A stretch of 64,000 bases of DNA, taken from VFMC01 sp044359565 (GTDB lineage: Bacteria; Actinomycetota; Acidimicrobiia; Acidimicrobiales; Ilumatobacteraceae). Location of the stretch: positions 1-64,000 of the forward strand of contig JBIKLX010000002.1 of assembly GCA_044359565.1 (NCBI GenBank). Direction: 5' to 3'. Below the pieces are notes generated by a model. The model made no database searches. It was not told the origin of the DNA and saw only the letters and a list, made by a program, of their open reading frames with translations. A program made the position numbers and the translations under genes. Positions 1 through 8,402 of the stretch are shown piece by piece (positions within the stretch are counted from its first letter, which is position 1; every line of letters begins with the position of its first letter).

Positions 1-26
1 ATGGCGCCACACCGTATGCTCTCGAC

Positions 27-1028
27 GTGCGCGTGCTGGCAGCCGTCGACAAGTTCCGGGGCACCGCATCGGCGGCCGAGGTGGCCCGCGCCATCGGCCA
101 TGCCTGCTGGGACCTGGGTTACGACTGCGAAGAAGTGGCCGTTGCCGACGGCGGCGAAGGCACGCTCGAAGCGCTGGGCGGCGCCAACCGCACGTCGACG
201 GTGACGGGCCCGCTGGGCGACCCGGTGGAGGCCGAGTGGCGCTTCCACCGCGGCACGGCGATCATCGAAATGGCCCGCGCCTCGGGCCTCACGTTGGTGG
301 GCGGGCGCGAGCAGAACGACGCCATCGCTGCTTCCACGGTGGGCACCGGTGAGCTGATCGACCAGGCGCTCGACCTGGGGGCGAAGAAGATCATCGTGTG
401 CCTCGGCGGGTCGGCCACCACCGACGGCGGCCTCGGGGCCGTGCGCGCCATCCACGCGCCCGGCCGCCTGCGGGGTGTCGACCTGTTGGTGGCGTGCGAC
501 GTGAAGACGCTCTTCGTCGACGCGGCCCCCGTGTTCGGCCCGCAGAAGGGTGCCTCACCGGCGCAGGTGCGCCTGCTGGAAGGCCGGCTCGAGCGCACCG
601 CGCAGATCTACCGCGAGCAGTTCGGGGTCGACGTGCTGACCATCGAAGGGGCCGGCGCGGCCGGCGGCCTGGCCGGCGGACTGGCGGCACTGGGCGGTCG
701 GCTGGTGCCCGGCTTCGACCTCGTCGCCGACGAACTCGACCTGCACGACCGCATCGTCGCCGCCGACCTGGTGATCACCGGCGAGGGCTACCTCGACACG
801 CAGAGCTTCGAGGGCAAGGTGGTAGGCCGGATGCAGCATCTCGCCACCGACCAGGGCAAGCCCATCGGCGCCGTGGTGGGCGACGCCGACCCAGCGGTTG
901 CCGATCGAATCCCCCACGTCGCGCTTGCGCAGGAGTTCGGCCTCGACCGCGCCATGCACGAGACGCTGTGGTGCATCGAGTACGGGGCCGGCCCGCTGAT
1001 CAGCAGCTTGGCCGCCCAGGTCCGCTGA
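27..1028 (+). CDS. Glycerate kinase (GlxK/GarK family)
   Basis: Predicted cytoplasmic kinase that phosphorylates D-glycerate to phosphoglycerate with ATP, feeding glycerate from glyoxylate or serine metabolism into glycolysis. The N-terminus carries the family's DKFRG motif, then GGEGTLEAL, a glycine-rich CLGGSATTDGGLG segment near residues 125-140, a GAGAAGGLAGGL loop and a late ITGEGYLDTQ block. These occur in the order typical of the family. The 333 residues are somewhat short against the usual 370-380. I start at GTG 27 because MRVLAAVDKFRG matches the family's N-terminus; the frame stays open to the window edge, so a slightly longer protein is possible. Its stop codon lies inside a hairpin shared with the convergent next gene. 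Confidence 0.88.
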   Translation: MRVLAAVDKFRGTASAAEVARAIGHACWDLGYDCEEVAVADGGEGTLEALGGANRTSTVTGPLGDPVEAEWRFHRGTAIIEMARASGLTLVGGREQNDAIAASTVGTGELIDQALDLGAKKIIVCLGGSATTDGGLGAVRAIHAPGRLRGVDLLVACDVKTLFVDAAPVFGPQKGASPAQVRLLEGRLERTAQIYREQFGVDVLTIEGAGAAGGLAGGLAALGGRLVPGFDLVADELDLHDRIVAADLVITGEGYLDTQSFEGKVVGRMQHLATDQGKPIGAVVGDADPAVADRIPHVALAQEFGLDRAMHETLWCIEYGAGPLISSLAAQVR

Positions 1029-1049
1029 CCCGGGCCCGACGTCGGGTCA
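1026..1049. terminator. Bidirectional hairpin spanning two stop codons
   Basis: Perfect 7-bp inverted repeat TGACCCG-N10-CGGGTCA. The left arm begins with the stop of the glycerate kinase gene and the right arm ends with the complement of the stop of the convergent gene. The loop also contains an alternative CCCGACGTCGGG palindrome. There is no T tract, so factor-independent termination is plausible but unproven. Confidence 0.4.
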
Positions 1050-1706
1050 GGCCGGAACCGTGGTGGAGGTGTCGACCACTGCCGCCGGATCGACCGTGGT
1101 GGCAGTGGCGGGGGTCGCCGCCGGGGTGGCGCCCATCGCGTCGAGGGTCTTGTCGGCCTTGTCGGAGCCGAGCAGCACGAGCACGTCGACCCCTTCCGGC
1201 AGCACACCACCTTCGATGGGCACCGGCGTGGGCGCCTCGGCAACGGTGACGGTGCCCATCAAGTTCGACACCGTGGTGGCCACGGCCAACGCGTTGGGGT
1301 TGGCGGCGTTGTAGTAGATGGTCGACACCTCGAGCCGCGACGTGGCGTTCGTGGCGTCGGACATCGTGAAGCCCTTGCCCTCGAGCGCCGTGCTGAGGCG
1401 GCCCGCTGCGCCATTCACGTTTGAGGCGTTGGCCACGACGACCGTGGCGCCTTCGAACACCTGCGGCGGCGTGGTGGGCACGGTGACGGGCGGCAGGGTG
1501 GATTCGATGACCGGCACCGGCGTGGTGACCGGGGCTGCGGTGGTCTCGGGCACGCTGGCCGCGGAGTCGTCGCTGCGGATGTTGCCCAGGATGAGGAACC
1601 CGCCGACGACAGCGACGACTGCGATGACGATGGCCGCTACCGAACCCACCGGCGCGCTGCCGGACCCGCCTGTCTCGCGTCCCCGCGGTGGCTGCTCAGT
1701 GCTCAT
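1047..1706 (-). CDS. LytR C-terminal (LytR_C) domain membrane protein
   Basis: A 219-residue single-pass protein. A short cytoplasmic head is followed by one transmembrane segment (about residues 20-45, VAAIVIAVVAVVGGFLI), a Pro/Thr-rich linker and an extracytoplasmic domain starting ATVVVANASNVNGAAGRLSTAL. That domain is the LytR_C (VanZ/LytR C-terminal) fold of actinobacterial envelope proteins; its function is unknown, though a cell-wall association is usual. I start at ATG 1706: upstream codons in the same frame read as an Arg/Ser-rich shadow of the neighbouring gene. It lies 4 bp downstream of the DUF3263 gene, a pairing I recall from other actinobacteria. The Thr/Val-rich tail is low-complexity. 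Confidence 0.8.
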   Translation of the reverse strand: MSTEQPPRGRETGGSGSAPVGSVAAIVIAVVAVVGGFLILGNIRSDDSAASVPETTAAPVTTPVPVIESTLPPVTVPTTPPQVFEGATVVVANASNVNGAAGRLSTALEGKGFTMSDATNATSRLEVSTIYYNAANPNALAVATTVSNLMGTVTVAEAPTPVPIEGGVLPEGVDVLVLLGSDKADKTLDAMGATPAATPATATTVDPAAVVDTSTTVPA

Positions 1707-1710
1707 CGGA

Positions 1711-1986
1711 TCAGGCCTCCTGCTCGCCGGTGCGGCCGCTGCCCGGGCCGTCGAGACGTGCCCGACGACGACGCTCGCGCTGTCGACGGAGGCGACGCAC
1801 GACGAGCGGGTCGAGAGACAGCGCACCCGGATGGTCGAGCAGCTGGTTGAGCTCCTGATAGTACTCCTCGGGCGAGCAGGCGAAACGCGCCCGGATGACC
1901 ACATCGCGGGAGTCGTCGTACATCCACCACTCGGCCTCGAACTCGATTATCGCCTGCTGGCGCTCAGTCAACTCAGGGGCATCCAT
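1711..1986 (-). CDS. DUF3263 family small protein
   Basis: A 91-residue soluble protein. Its N-terminal half (ELTERQQAIIEFEAEWW followed by FACSPEEYYQELNQLLDHP) matches the actinobacterial DUF3263 family, which resembles a short helix-turn-helix; the C-terminus is a strongly basic RRLRRQRERRRRARL helix. A role in DNA or RNA binding is only suggested by charge and fold. The start could be ATG 1986 or GTG 1998, four codons upstream; neither has a clear ribosome-binding site. It is transcribed divergently from udk and is likely co-transcribed with the LytR_C gene 4 bp downstream. Confidence 0.8.
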   Translation of the reverse strand: MDAPELTERQQAIIEFEAEWWMYDDSRDVVIRARFACSPEEYYQELNQLLDHPGALSLDPLVVRRLRRQRERRRRARLDGPGSGRTGEQEA

Positions 1987-2082
1987 GTCGGCGGTCACGC
2001 TACCAGCCTTGCCGGTCGGCACCCGGTCGTACAAGCACCCCCACCGCGGCCCGGCGATGGCTGTCCCGCTAACGTGCCGCCG

Positions 2083-2733
2083 ATGTCGTCGCCTGTGCCG
2101 TCTCCGATGCCACCTCGCCCGTTCCTGATCGGGGTCGCGGGCGGCACCTGCTCGGGGAAGACCACCGTCAGCGAGCGCCTTTCCGAGTTGGCCGGCGAAG
2201 AGCACCTGGCCCTCATCAAGCTCGACTCGTACTACATCGCCCGCGATCACCAGACGATCGACGAGCGGGCACTGGCCAACTACGACCACCCCGACGCATT
2301 CGACTGGCAGTTGCTGAACGACCACCTCGCTGCGCTCAGCGCCGGCGCCTCGGTGCCCGTGCCCATCTACGACTACGCCAACCACACCCGCAGCGGCGAG
2401 GTGCGCATGGTGCATCCGGCGCGCATCGTGGTGGTGGAGGGCATCCTCGTGCTGTACGAGCAGCAGTTGCGTGAGCGGTTCGACCTGAAGGTGTACGTCG
2501 ACACCGACGCCGACCTGCGGCTGATCCGCCGGCTCGAGCGCGACGTGGCCGAGCGGGGCCGCACCGTCGACAGCATCGTCGCCCAGTACCTGGCCACCGT
2601 GCGGCCGAGTCACGAGCAGTTCATCGAGCCCAGCAAGCGGCACGCCGACGTGATCTTCCCCCAGGGCGGCCTGAACGAGCCGGCGCTCGAAGTGCTGCTG
2701 GCCCGGGTACGCGAACTGGTCCGCGTGGCCTGA
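2083..2733 (+). CDS. udk: Uridine kinase
   Basis: Cytoplasmic pyrimidine-salvage kinase converting uridine or cytidine to the monophosphate. A Walker A loop GGTCSGKT lies at residues 20-27. It is followed by the family's LDSYY substrate motif, the NYDHPDAFDW block, the YDYANHTR motif, the VVVEGILVL strand and a lid with RRLERDVAERGR. All expected uridine-kinase motifs are in order over 216 residues, the family's normal length. ATG 2083 was chosen; ATG 2107 eight codons downstream is an alternative, while longer readings antisense to the preceding genes look spurious. Confidence 0.92.
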   Translation: MSSPVPSPMPPRPFLIGVAGGTCSGKTTVSERLSELAGEEHLALIKLDSYYIARDHQTIDERALANYDHPDAFDWQLLNDHLAALSAGASVPVPIYDYANHTRSGEVRMVHPARIVVVEGILVLYEQQLRERFDLKVYVDTDADLRLIRRLERDVAERGRTVDSIVAQYLATVRPSHEQFIEPSKRHADVIFPQGGLNEPALEVLLARVRELVRVA

Positions 2734-2774
2734 CGGCTGCGGCATGAGGGAGCCGTGCGGCGAACTTGTGCGAC

Positions 2775-2796
2775 TTTCCGTTGTATACGACGGAAA
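2775..2796. repeat. 22-bp AT-richer inverted repeat between udk and tRNA-Thr
   Basis: Perfect 7-bp arms TTTCCGT and ACGGAAA separated by 8 bases that themselves contain GTATAC. It sits between the 3' ends of udk and the tRNA gene, so it could be a bidirectional terminator. Its symmetry also resembles an operator. Confidence 0.5.
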
Positions 2797-2821
2797 CTCG
2801 AACAAGATCGACTGAGGGCGC

Positions 2822-2897
2822 TGGAGCCGGGTGTGGGAATCGAACCCACGACCTCATGATTACAAGTCAAGTGCTCTGCCAACTGAGCTAACCCGGC
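2822..2897 (-). tRNA. tRNA-Thr (anticodon UGU)
   Basis: Reading the minus strand, the acceptor arm GCCGGGT pairs with ACCCGGC. The D stem is GCTC/GAGC, the anticodon loop CTTGTAA gives anticodon UGU, and the T arm is GTGGG-TTCGATT-CCCAC. Discriminator U is followed by an encoded CCA (2822-2824), for 76 nt in total. The anticodon stem has one U-U mismatch at its second pair. The anticodon decodes ACA and ACG threonine codons. Confidence 0.93.
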
Positions 2898-2912
2898 GCG
2901 GACGGACCGAAA

Positions 2913-2935
2913 CGTGGCGCAAAACCGGCGCCACG
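2913..2935. repeat. GC-rich inverted repeat upstream of tRNA-Thr
   Basis: Perfect 8-bp arms CGTGGCGC and GCGCCACG around a 7-base AAAACCG loop. It lies 15 bp upstream of the tRNA 5' end and about 100 bp upstream of the plus-strand dehydrogenase gene. It could be an operator or a transcript hairpin; I cannot tell which. Confidence 0.4.
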
Positions 2936-3035
2936 CTGCGGAACTCCGCCGCGAAGGCTAACGGCAGGCTGGATGCTCCGCCCTCATGCTGCGGCCACCG
3001 GACCGCTTCCGACCTCGGGTGCTACCTTCGCCGCG

Positions 3036-3983
3036 ATGTCGAACATGACCAGCAACACGCCGACTATCGGGCTGATCGGGCTCGGCAATCTGGGCAACCC
3101 GATGGCCGTCAGCGCGCTCGCGGCCGGCTACCGAATGGTGGTGCACAGCCTGTCGCGCCACGAGGCCGAGAACCTGTTGGCGCTCGGTGCGGTATGGGCC
3201 GACAGCGTGGCCGAGGTGGGCGCGCAGAGCGACGTGCTGATCACCGTGCTGCCCGGGCCCCGCGAGGTACGCGAGATCATGATCGGCGCGGGCGGGGCGC
3301 TCGAGCACATGCGGCCGGGCAGCACGTTCATCGACATGAGCACGTCGTCGGTCGACGTGGCGCACGAGATCCAGGCGCTGGCCGAGCCCCGCGGGGTGAC
3401 GGTGATGGAGGCGCCTGTGTCGTTCCTCGCCAAGGCACCGATCGGCGATTCGCGGACGTCGGCGTCGCTGCAGATGTTCATCGGCGGCACACCCGAGTCG
3501 TTCGAACAGCATCTGCCGCTGTTCCGCGCCCTGGGCGGCCTGCCCGACCAGATCTACTACGCCGGCCCCAACGGCGCGGGCTACGCGGTGAAGGTGCTGC
3601 TGAACCTGCTGTGGTTCGTGTACGCCACCGGCACGTCGGAGGTGCTGGCGATGGCCTCGCGCCTGGGCCTCGACCTGCGCATGCTGCAGACGGCGCTGTG
3701 CGCATCGCCCACGCAGTCGAACTTCCTGCAGTTCGACGTGAACAGCGTGTTCGAGCGGGGCGACTACGACGAGGGCTTCACGCTGGGTCTGGTGTGCAAG
3801 GACATCCAGTTGGGCCTGGGGTTGGGCGCCGCGGCGGGCATCGACATCCCGGTCGCGCAGCTGGTCGAGCAGATCCACCAACGGGCGCTCGACACCTACG
3901 GGCCGAAGTCGGGCGAGATGTCGGTCGTGAAGTTGTACGAAGACGCGGCGGGCGCACCGTTCCGCTGCCCACCGTCGCAATGA
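3036..3983 (+). CDS. NAD(P)-dependent beta-hydroxyacid dehydrogenase (3-hydroxyisobutyrate dehydrogenase-like)
   Basis: A 315-residue oxidoreductase of the 6-phosphogluconate/3-hydroxyisobutyrate dehydrogenase family. The N-terminal Rossmann motif GLIGLGNLGNPMA binds the dinucleotide. FIDMSTSSVDVAHEI is the substrate-loop segment, and Lys186 in NGAGYAVKVLLN is the expected catalytic lysine. The C-terminal helical half includes the VCKDIQLGL block. The substrate cannot be read from the sequence. I start at ATG 3036, giving the normal N-terminus; a longer upstream frame overlaps non-coding sequence. The stop overlaps the start of the next gene by 4 bp (ATGA), so the two are translationally coupled and may act in one pathway. 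Confidence 0.85.
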   Translation: MSNMTSNTPTIGLIGLGNLGNPMAVSALAAGYRMVVHSLSRHEAENLLALGAVWADSVAEVGAQSDVLITVLPGPREVREIMIGAGGALEHMRPGSTFIDMSTSSVDVAHEIQALAEPRGVTVMEAPVSFLAKAPIGDSRTSASLQMFIGGTPESFEQHLPLFRALGGLPDQIYYAGPNGAGYAVKVLLNLLWFVYATGTSEVLAMASRLGLDLRMLQTALCASPTQSNFLQFDVNSVFERGDYDEGFTLGLVCKDIQLGLGLGAAAGIDIPVAQLVEQIHQRALDTYGPKSGEMSVVKLYEDAAGAPFRCPPSQ

Positions 3984-6010
3984 CGGAGGAGGCCCGGGGC
4001 TTCTGCCGCTTCTGCATCGCGCTGTGCGGCATCCGGGTGACCACCGACGGCGACCGGGTCGTGTCGGTGCAGGGCGACCCCGACCACCCGGCATCACACG
4101 GGTACACGTGCGCCAAGGGTCGATCGCTCGGCCGGTGGCACCACCATCCCGACCGCATCCTCACCCCTCGTCTGCGTCATGACTCGACGTGGCGGGACAC
4201 GTCGTGGGCCGACGCCTTCGCCGATGCGACGGCACGGATCCGCGACAGCATCGAGCGGCACGGCGCCGACTCGGTGGGCGTGTACATCGGCACCGCAGCA
4301 TCGCTCGACGGCGCTGGCAAATGGGCGGCCGAGCGGTTCGTGCGCGCCGTCGGATCGCGTTCGAAGTACTCGGCCATCAGCATCGACACACCGTGCAAAC
4401 CGCTGGTGTCGTTGCTGATGTCGGGCTTCCCGGGCCTCGTGCCGGTGATCGACGACCAGCGCTGCACACTCTCGGTGTTCCTGGGCTCGAACCCCGTCGT
4501 CAGCCACGGGCACCTGAACGGATTCCCCGACCCTGTGGTGCGACTGCGCGACCTCGCCCGGACGCCGCGCGAGCTGTGGGTGATCGACACCCGCACGACG
4601 GAGTCGAGCCGTCTCGCGACGCGGTCGCTGATGCCCCGACCGGGAACCGACTTCGCCGTTCTCGCGTTCGTCATCCGCGAACTGCTCGTCACCGGCGGAT
4701 GCGATCGCGCTTACCTGGCCGAGCACGTCGATGCCTTCGACCTCGCCACACTCGGCACGCTGCTGGAGGGGTGGACCGTCGAGCAGGCCAGCGCGGTGAC
4801 GGGTTGCTCGGCCGACGACCTCACCGACCTGCTGGACGCCGTGCGCCGCCACGGTCGGGTCTCGGTGCAGACGGGCACCGGCACCACGATGTCGGCGGTC
4901 GCCAACGTGACGGAATGGCTGGTGTGGGTGCTGCACGTCGTCACCGGGTCGTACGACCAGCCGGGGGGCATGTGGTTCCATCCGGGGTTCCTCCGCCAGG
5001 TGCAGGCCGACATCGAGCCGAACCCGGTGCCGCCGGCACCGCAACCGGGGCCGCGCAGTCGGCCCGAACTCGCCGGTTGGGGCGACGAGTACCCGTGCGC
5101 CGCGCTGGCCGACGAGGTGGATGCGGGCAACCTGCGGGTGCTCGTCGTGTTCGGTGGCAACCCGGTGAGTGCGTTCCCGAACACCGAACGCATCCGGCGG
5201 GCGCTGGCGAAGCTCGACGCGTTGATCGTGCTCGATGTGATCGACACCGACACCACGGCGCTGGCCACGCACGTCCTGCCCACGAAGGGCCAGCTCGAGC
5301 GCGCCGACCTCCCCTACTTCTACGACCAGTTCAACCTCGACTTCTCGACGCAGTTCTCGCCGGCATTCGTGCCGCCGCTCGGCGAGGCGCAGAGCATGTG
5401 GTGGATCGCGGCGCGGCTGGCCGAGGAACTCGGCGTGTCGATCCTTCCGCCACCGCTGTCGACGGCCTCCTCCGACATCGACGTGCTCGCTGCGCTCGCC
5501 GGCCGGGCCGCCGCACCGTTCGACGAGATCCGGCGCGATCGCTACATCGCGCACGCGCCCGTGTTCGGTTGGGTGCAAGAACGCGTGCTGCCGAACGGTC
5601 GCTGGCACCTCGTGCCGGGTCCGCTGGTGGACCAACTCGTCACCTGGCAGCAACTGGTGCCACCCCCTGGCCTGGTAGCGACCAGCCGCCGCCAACTCCG
5701 TCGACTCAACTCGCAGCACCCGCCGATGCAGGGCCATGCGTCCGACGGCCCCGTCGCCGTGGTGCACCCCGACACCGCCGCTCGTGGCGGATTCGCCGAC
5801 GGCGACGAGGTGACGGTGTCGAGCCCGTACGGGTCGGTGCGGATGACGGTGGCCTGCAGCGCCGACATGCACCCCGACAGCGTGTCGATGCCCCACGGGT
5901 GGCTCGACGCGAACGTGTCGCAGCTGACGTCCGAGCACCAGGTCGACACCCTCACCGGCATGGTGGTGCAGACGGCGATTCCCGTCACCCTCCAGCGGTC
6001 ACCCGACTGA
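3980..6010 (+). CDS. Molybdopterin-dependent oxidoreductase (formate dehydrogenase/nitrate reductase-like catalytic subunit)
   Basis: A 676-residue DMSO-reductase-superfamily enzyme that should bind bis-molybdopterin guanine dinucleotide. Cys9, Cys12, Cys16 and Cys44 (FCRFCIALC ... YTCAKG) form the N-terminal 4Fe-4S site, followed by the conserved Lys. Mid-protein VVFGGNPVSAFPN and a C-terminal molydopterin-dinucleotide-binding domain (GHASDGPVAVVHPDTAARGGFADGDEV, then PHGW) complete the fold. There is no Tat signal, so it is probably cytoplasmic. It resembles formate-dehydrogenase-like or assimilatory nitrate-reductase-like proteins of unknown substrate. No electron-transfer subunit is adjacent; the coupled partner is the upstream dehydrogenase. 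The reaction is not determined. Confidence 0.85.
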   Translation: MTEEARGFCRFCIALCGIRVTTDGDRVVSVQGDPDHPASHGYTCAKGRSLGRWHHHPDRILTPRLRHDSTWRDTSWADAFADATARIRDSIERHGADSVGVYIGTAASLDGAGKWAAERFVRAVGSRSKYSAISIDTPCKPLVSLLMSGFPGLVPVIDDQRCTLSVFLGSNPVVSHGHLNGFPDPVVRLRDLARTPRELWVIDTRTTESSRLATRSLMPRPGTDFAVLAFVIRELLVTGGCDRAYLAEHVDAFDLATLGTLLEGWTVEQASAVTGCSADDLTDLLDAVRRHGRVSVQTGTGTTMSAVANVTEWLVWVLHVVTGSYDQPGGMWFHPGFLRQVQADIEPNPVPPAPQPGPRSRPELAGWGDEYPCAALADEVDAGNLRVLVVFGGNPVSAFPNTERIRRALAKLDALIVLDVIDTDTTALATHVLPTKGQLERADLPYFYDQFNLDFSTQFSPAFVPPLGEAQSMWWIAARLAEELGVSILPPPLSTASSDIDVLAALAGRAAAPFDEIRRDRYIAHAPVFGWVQERVLPNGRWHLVPGPLVDQLVTWQQLVPPPGLVATSRRQLRRLNSQHPPMQGHASDGPVAVVHPDTAARGGFADGDEVTVSSPYGSVRMTVACSADMHPDSVSMPHGWLDANVSQLTSEHQVDTLTGMVVQTAIPVTLQRSPD

Positions 6011-6066
6011 CGCCCGTTGCGACGACTACGCCTCGGGGTGGTCGAGTTGCGGCCCGGCCGAGTGGC

Positions 6067-7206
6067 TCAGTGGCGGTGACCGTGTTCGTAGTGGGCGCGC
6101 AGGGCGTCGACCCCGAAGTCGTGGCGAGGGTCGCGCCACACCGTGTGCACATGGTTGGCACCGCGCTGGGTGTTGTCGTATTCGGCCAGGAGCGTCGGCC
6201 CGTGGACCCGGTAGTAGTGCCCCTCCCCTGGTTCCAGCCCGCCGGCCCAGGCGATGTGGAGCGCGTCGAGCGCATCGTCGGACGCGTACTTGACCACCTC
6301 GGCCTCGGCCAGTTCGTCGGGGATCCGCTGGACGTACACGTCGAGCAGCGCCCGCAGGATCTGGCGCTGATCGGCCCGCAACTGCGCCGCCGACATGCCA
6401 CGCGGTCGATCGGCGAGCAGTCGCACCGCTTCGAGGTGCTCGACCGTCAGCCCGGCCGCCGCCTCGGCGTGAGCCTGGATGGCCTCGACCCTGGCACCGA
6501 GGTCGCCGGTGAACCGGCCGCGCCACACCTCGCCGAGCGGCAACGGCAGATCGCCGTCGCCGGCGCCGTAGACCGAACGGTTCGCGCTGACGTGGTCGAC
6601 CGGGGCGACGGGGGCCAGGATCGCTACTGCTCGCTGCGCCTCGTCCATCGAACGGACCAACTCGCGGCCGAGGTCTTCGGCCGCGGCGAGGGGCCGCAGC
6701 AGGTGCGGGCCGAGCAGCGGTGACGATGCCGGATCGGCACCCAGGAAGCACGGGGTGGACCCCACCACCTCGCCGTCGACGATGGTGTGGTGGACGGACA
6801 CGTGATGGCCACCGAACCGCCAACTCCACGGCTCGCCGCTCGCCGGATCACCGAAGATGCGCACGTAGTACAGGCCCGGATCGCGCCCGCGTTCGCGACC
6901 CCAGGTGGCGGTCCAGCCCTCGATCATGTCGAGCACGTTGTCGAGCCCCATGATGGTCGCCACCGTCACGTAGCCCGGCCGCGAGAGTCCGGTGGCCACG
7001 AGGCGATGGGTGAGACGCTGCTGGGCCGGCTGCATCGCCGAGATCGGCAGACCGCCGTGGTCGGTGGGCGTGTAGAACCACCGCAGCCGCTCGTCGTGGT
7101 CGCTCATCGGCCAGCAGGCCAGGGCTCGCTGGGAATCGTCGAGCGACGCGGTCAGCGCCACGGCCGCCTCGGCCATGCGGCTCGCCACCGCTGTGCGTGC
7201 GTTCAC
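6067..7206 (-). CDS. DUF3500 family protein
   Basis: A 379-residue protein matching DUF3500. It carries the family blocks WFYTPTDHGGLPI near residue 43, a central WSWRFGGHHVSVHHTIVDG, and a C-terminal segment with HYYRVHGPTLLAEYDNTQ, HVHTVWRDPRHDFG and a His-rich end. The clustered histidines could bind metal, but the activity is unknown. It begins at GTG 7206 overlapping the stop of the monooxygenase gene (GTGA), placing it last in the minus-strand catabolic operon. It has no signal peptide. A function in degrading the operon's substrate is inference from position. Confidence 0.82.
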   Translation of the reverse strand: MNARTAVASRMAEAAVALTASLDDSQRALACWPMSDHDERLRWFYTPTDHGGLPISAMQPAQQRLTHRLVATGLSRPGYVTVATIMGLDNVLDMIEGWTATWGRERGRDPGLYYVRIFGDPASGEPWSWRFGGHHVSVHHTIVDGEVVGSTPCFLGADPASSPLLGPHLLRPLAAAEDLGRELVRSMDEAQRAVAILAPVAPVDHVSANRSVYGAGDGDLPLPLGEVWRGRFTGDLGARVEAIQAHAEAAAGLTVEHLEAVRLLADRPRGMSAAQLRADQRQILRALLDVYVQRIPDELAEAEVVKYASDDALDALHIAWAGGLEPGEGHYYRVHGPTLLAEYDNTQRGANHVHTVWRDPRHDFGVDALRAHYEHGHRH

Positions 7207-8402
7207 GGTCCCTCCTCACGCAGTCGGAACAACAGATCGGGGTCGGTGGCGTCCCACGTGCCGAGGTGCTGCGACTGATCGCCGACACGGCGGGTGCGGG
7301 CCACGAGTTGACGACCGAGTTCGACCTGACCGGGCTCCCAGGCACGCAGCGCCTCGGGCACATCGGCGTGCGCAGCAAGTGCCTCGGCCAGCGCCCAGGC
7401 ATTGGCCGCAGCCTTGGCCGTACCGGCCGCCATGTGCGGACGAGCCACGAACCCGGCGTCGCCGACGAGGCACGTGCGACCGAATGCCATCCGGTCGATC
7501 TCGACGTCGTACACCACCTGCAGGAACGGGTCGTCGACAGCGCAGACCGCCTCGGCGAGCACCTGCGGCAGACGCGCCCTGGCCGTGGCACGTACCTCGT
7601 CGACATGATCGGCCCGTGCGGTGCCGGGCGGGAGCGAGATCTCGCGCTGCACACCGTGCCGGTCGAGCAGCACATCACGCAGGTCGTCGCCATCGAGGTA
7701 GTTGCGGTACCAGACGAAGTTGATCAACCGCTGCCCGGGGCGGATCGAGCCGTCGGCCCCGGGAATGGGATACACGAGGATGTGGCTGTTCGCGTAGACG
7801 TAGTAGGTGATGGCATCGCCCAACGCAGCGGCCACGGCAGGGTCGAGCGCTGCCTCGGCCACCATGCCCCTCCAGGCCACGTAACCGGCATACGCGTGCC
7901 GAGCATCCGGCAGCAGTGCTTGGCGGAAGGTGGAACCCACCCCATCGGCACACACCAGCAGATCGACCCGTTCGTCGTGCCCGTCAGCGAACCGCACCGT
8001 CACGCCGTCGGTGTCGTCGTCGCGGCCGACCACCTCGCTGCCCAGCACGTACCGCTCGCGTCCGAACGCCCCGAGCAGGTTGCGGTACACGGTGTTCCAC
8101 GACGAGAAGTGGTAGCGGTGCGCGATCTCGTGCACCACACCACCGTCGCGGCCGAGATAGCGGATGACATCGGTGCTCGTGCCGATCTCGTCGATCGGTC
8201 GGCCCAGGCGTTCGACGAGATACCGCGCGCTGTCGGGCAGGAACCCGATGCCGGCACCGCGCTGTTCGAGTTCCACCGGCGAGCGTTCGTGGACGGTGAC
8301 GTCGTGGCCCAGGTCGCGCAACAGCAGGCCCGCGGTGAGCCCGCCGAGCGAGCCGCCGGCGATACACACCCGCAACGGGTTCGATGCTGAAGCAGCCGTC
8401 AT
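7203..8402 (-). CDS. FAD-dependent aromatic-type monooxygenase
   Basis: A 399-residue class A flavoprotein monooxygenase. The N-terminal dinucleotide-binding motif is VCIAGGSLGGLTAGLLL with the following VHERS strand. The mid-protein DLLVCADGVGSTFRQ is the family's DG motif, and LVGDAGFVARPHMAAGTAKAAANAW is the GD motif binding the FAD ribityl chain. Such enzymes insert one oxygen atom using NAD(P)H. The fold resembles 2,6-dihydroxypyridine or salicylate hydroxylase relatives, but the substrate is not readable. It overlaps both its neighbours by 4 bp and belongs to the ALDH-CoA-transferase operon. Confidence 0.88.
   Translation of the reverse strand: MTAASASNPLRVCIAGGSLGGLTAGLLLRDLGHDVTVHERSPVELEQRGAGIGFLPDSARYLVERLGRPIDEIGTSTDVIRYLGRDGGVVHEIAHRYHFSSWNTVYRNLLGAFGRERYVLGSEVVGRDDDTDGVTVRFADGHDERVDLLVCADGVGSTFRQALLPDARHAYAGYVAWRGMVAEAALDPAVAAALGDAITYYVYANSHILVYPIPGADGSIRPGQRLINFVWYRNYLDGDDLRDVLLDRHGVQREISLPPGTARADHVDEVRATARARLPQVLAEAVCAVDDPFLQVVYDVEIDRMAFGRTCLVGDAGFVARPHMAAGTAKAAANAWALAEALAAHADVPEALRAWEPGQVELGRQLVARTRRVGDQSQHLGTWDATDPDLLFRLREEGP

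Noticed and set aside
1..204. ATG at position 1 opening a 67-codon frame
   Set aside because: Out of frame with the glycerate kinase and Arg/Ala/Pro-rich; the GTG at 27 gives the family's N-terminus.
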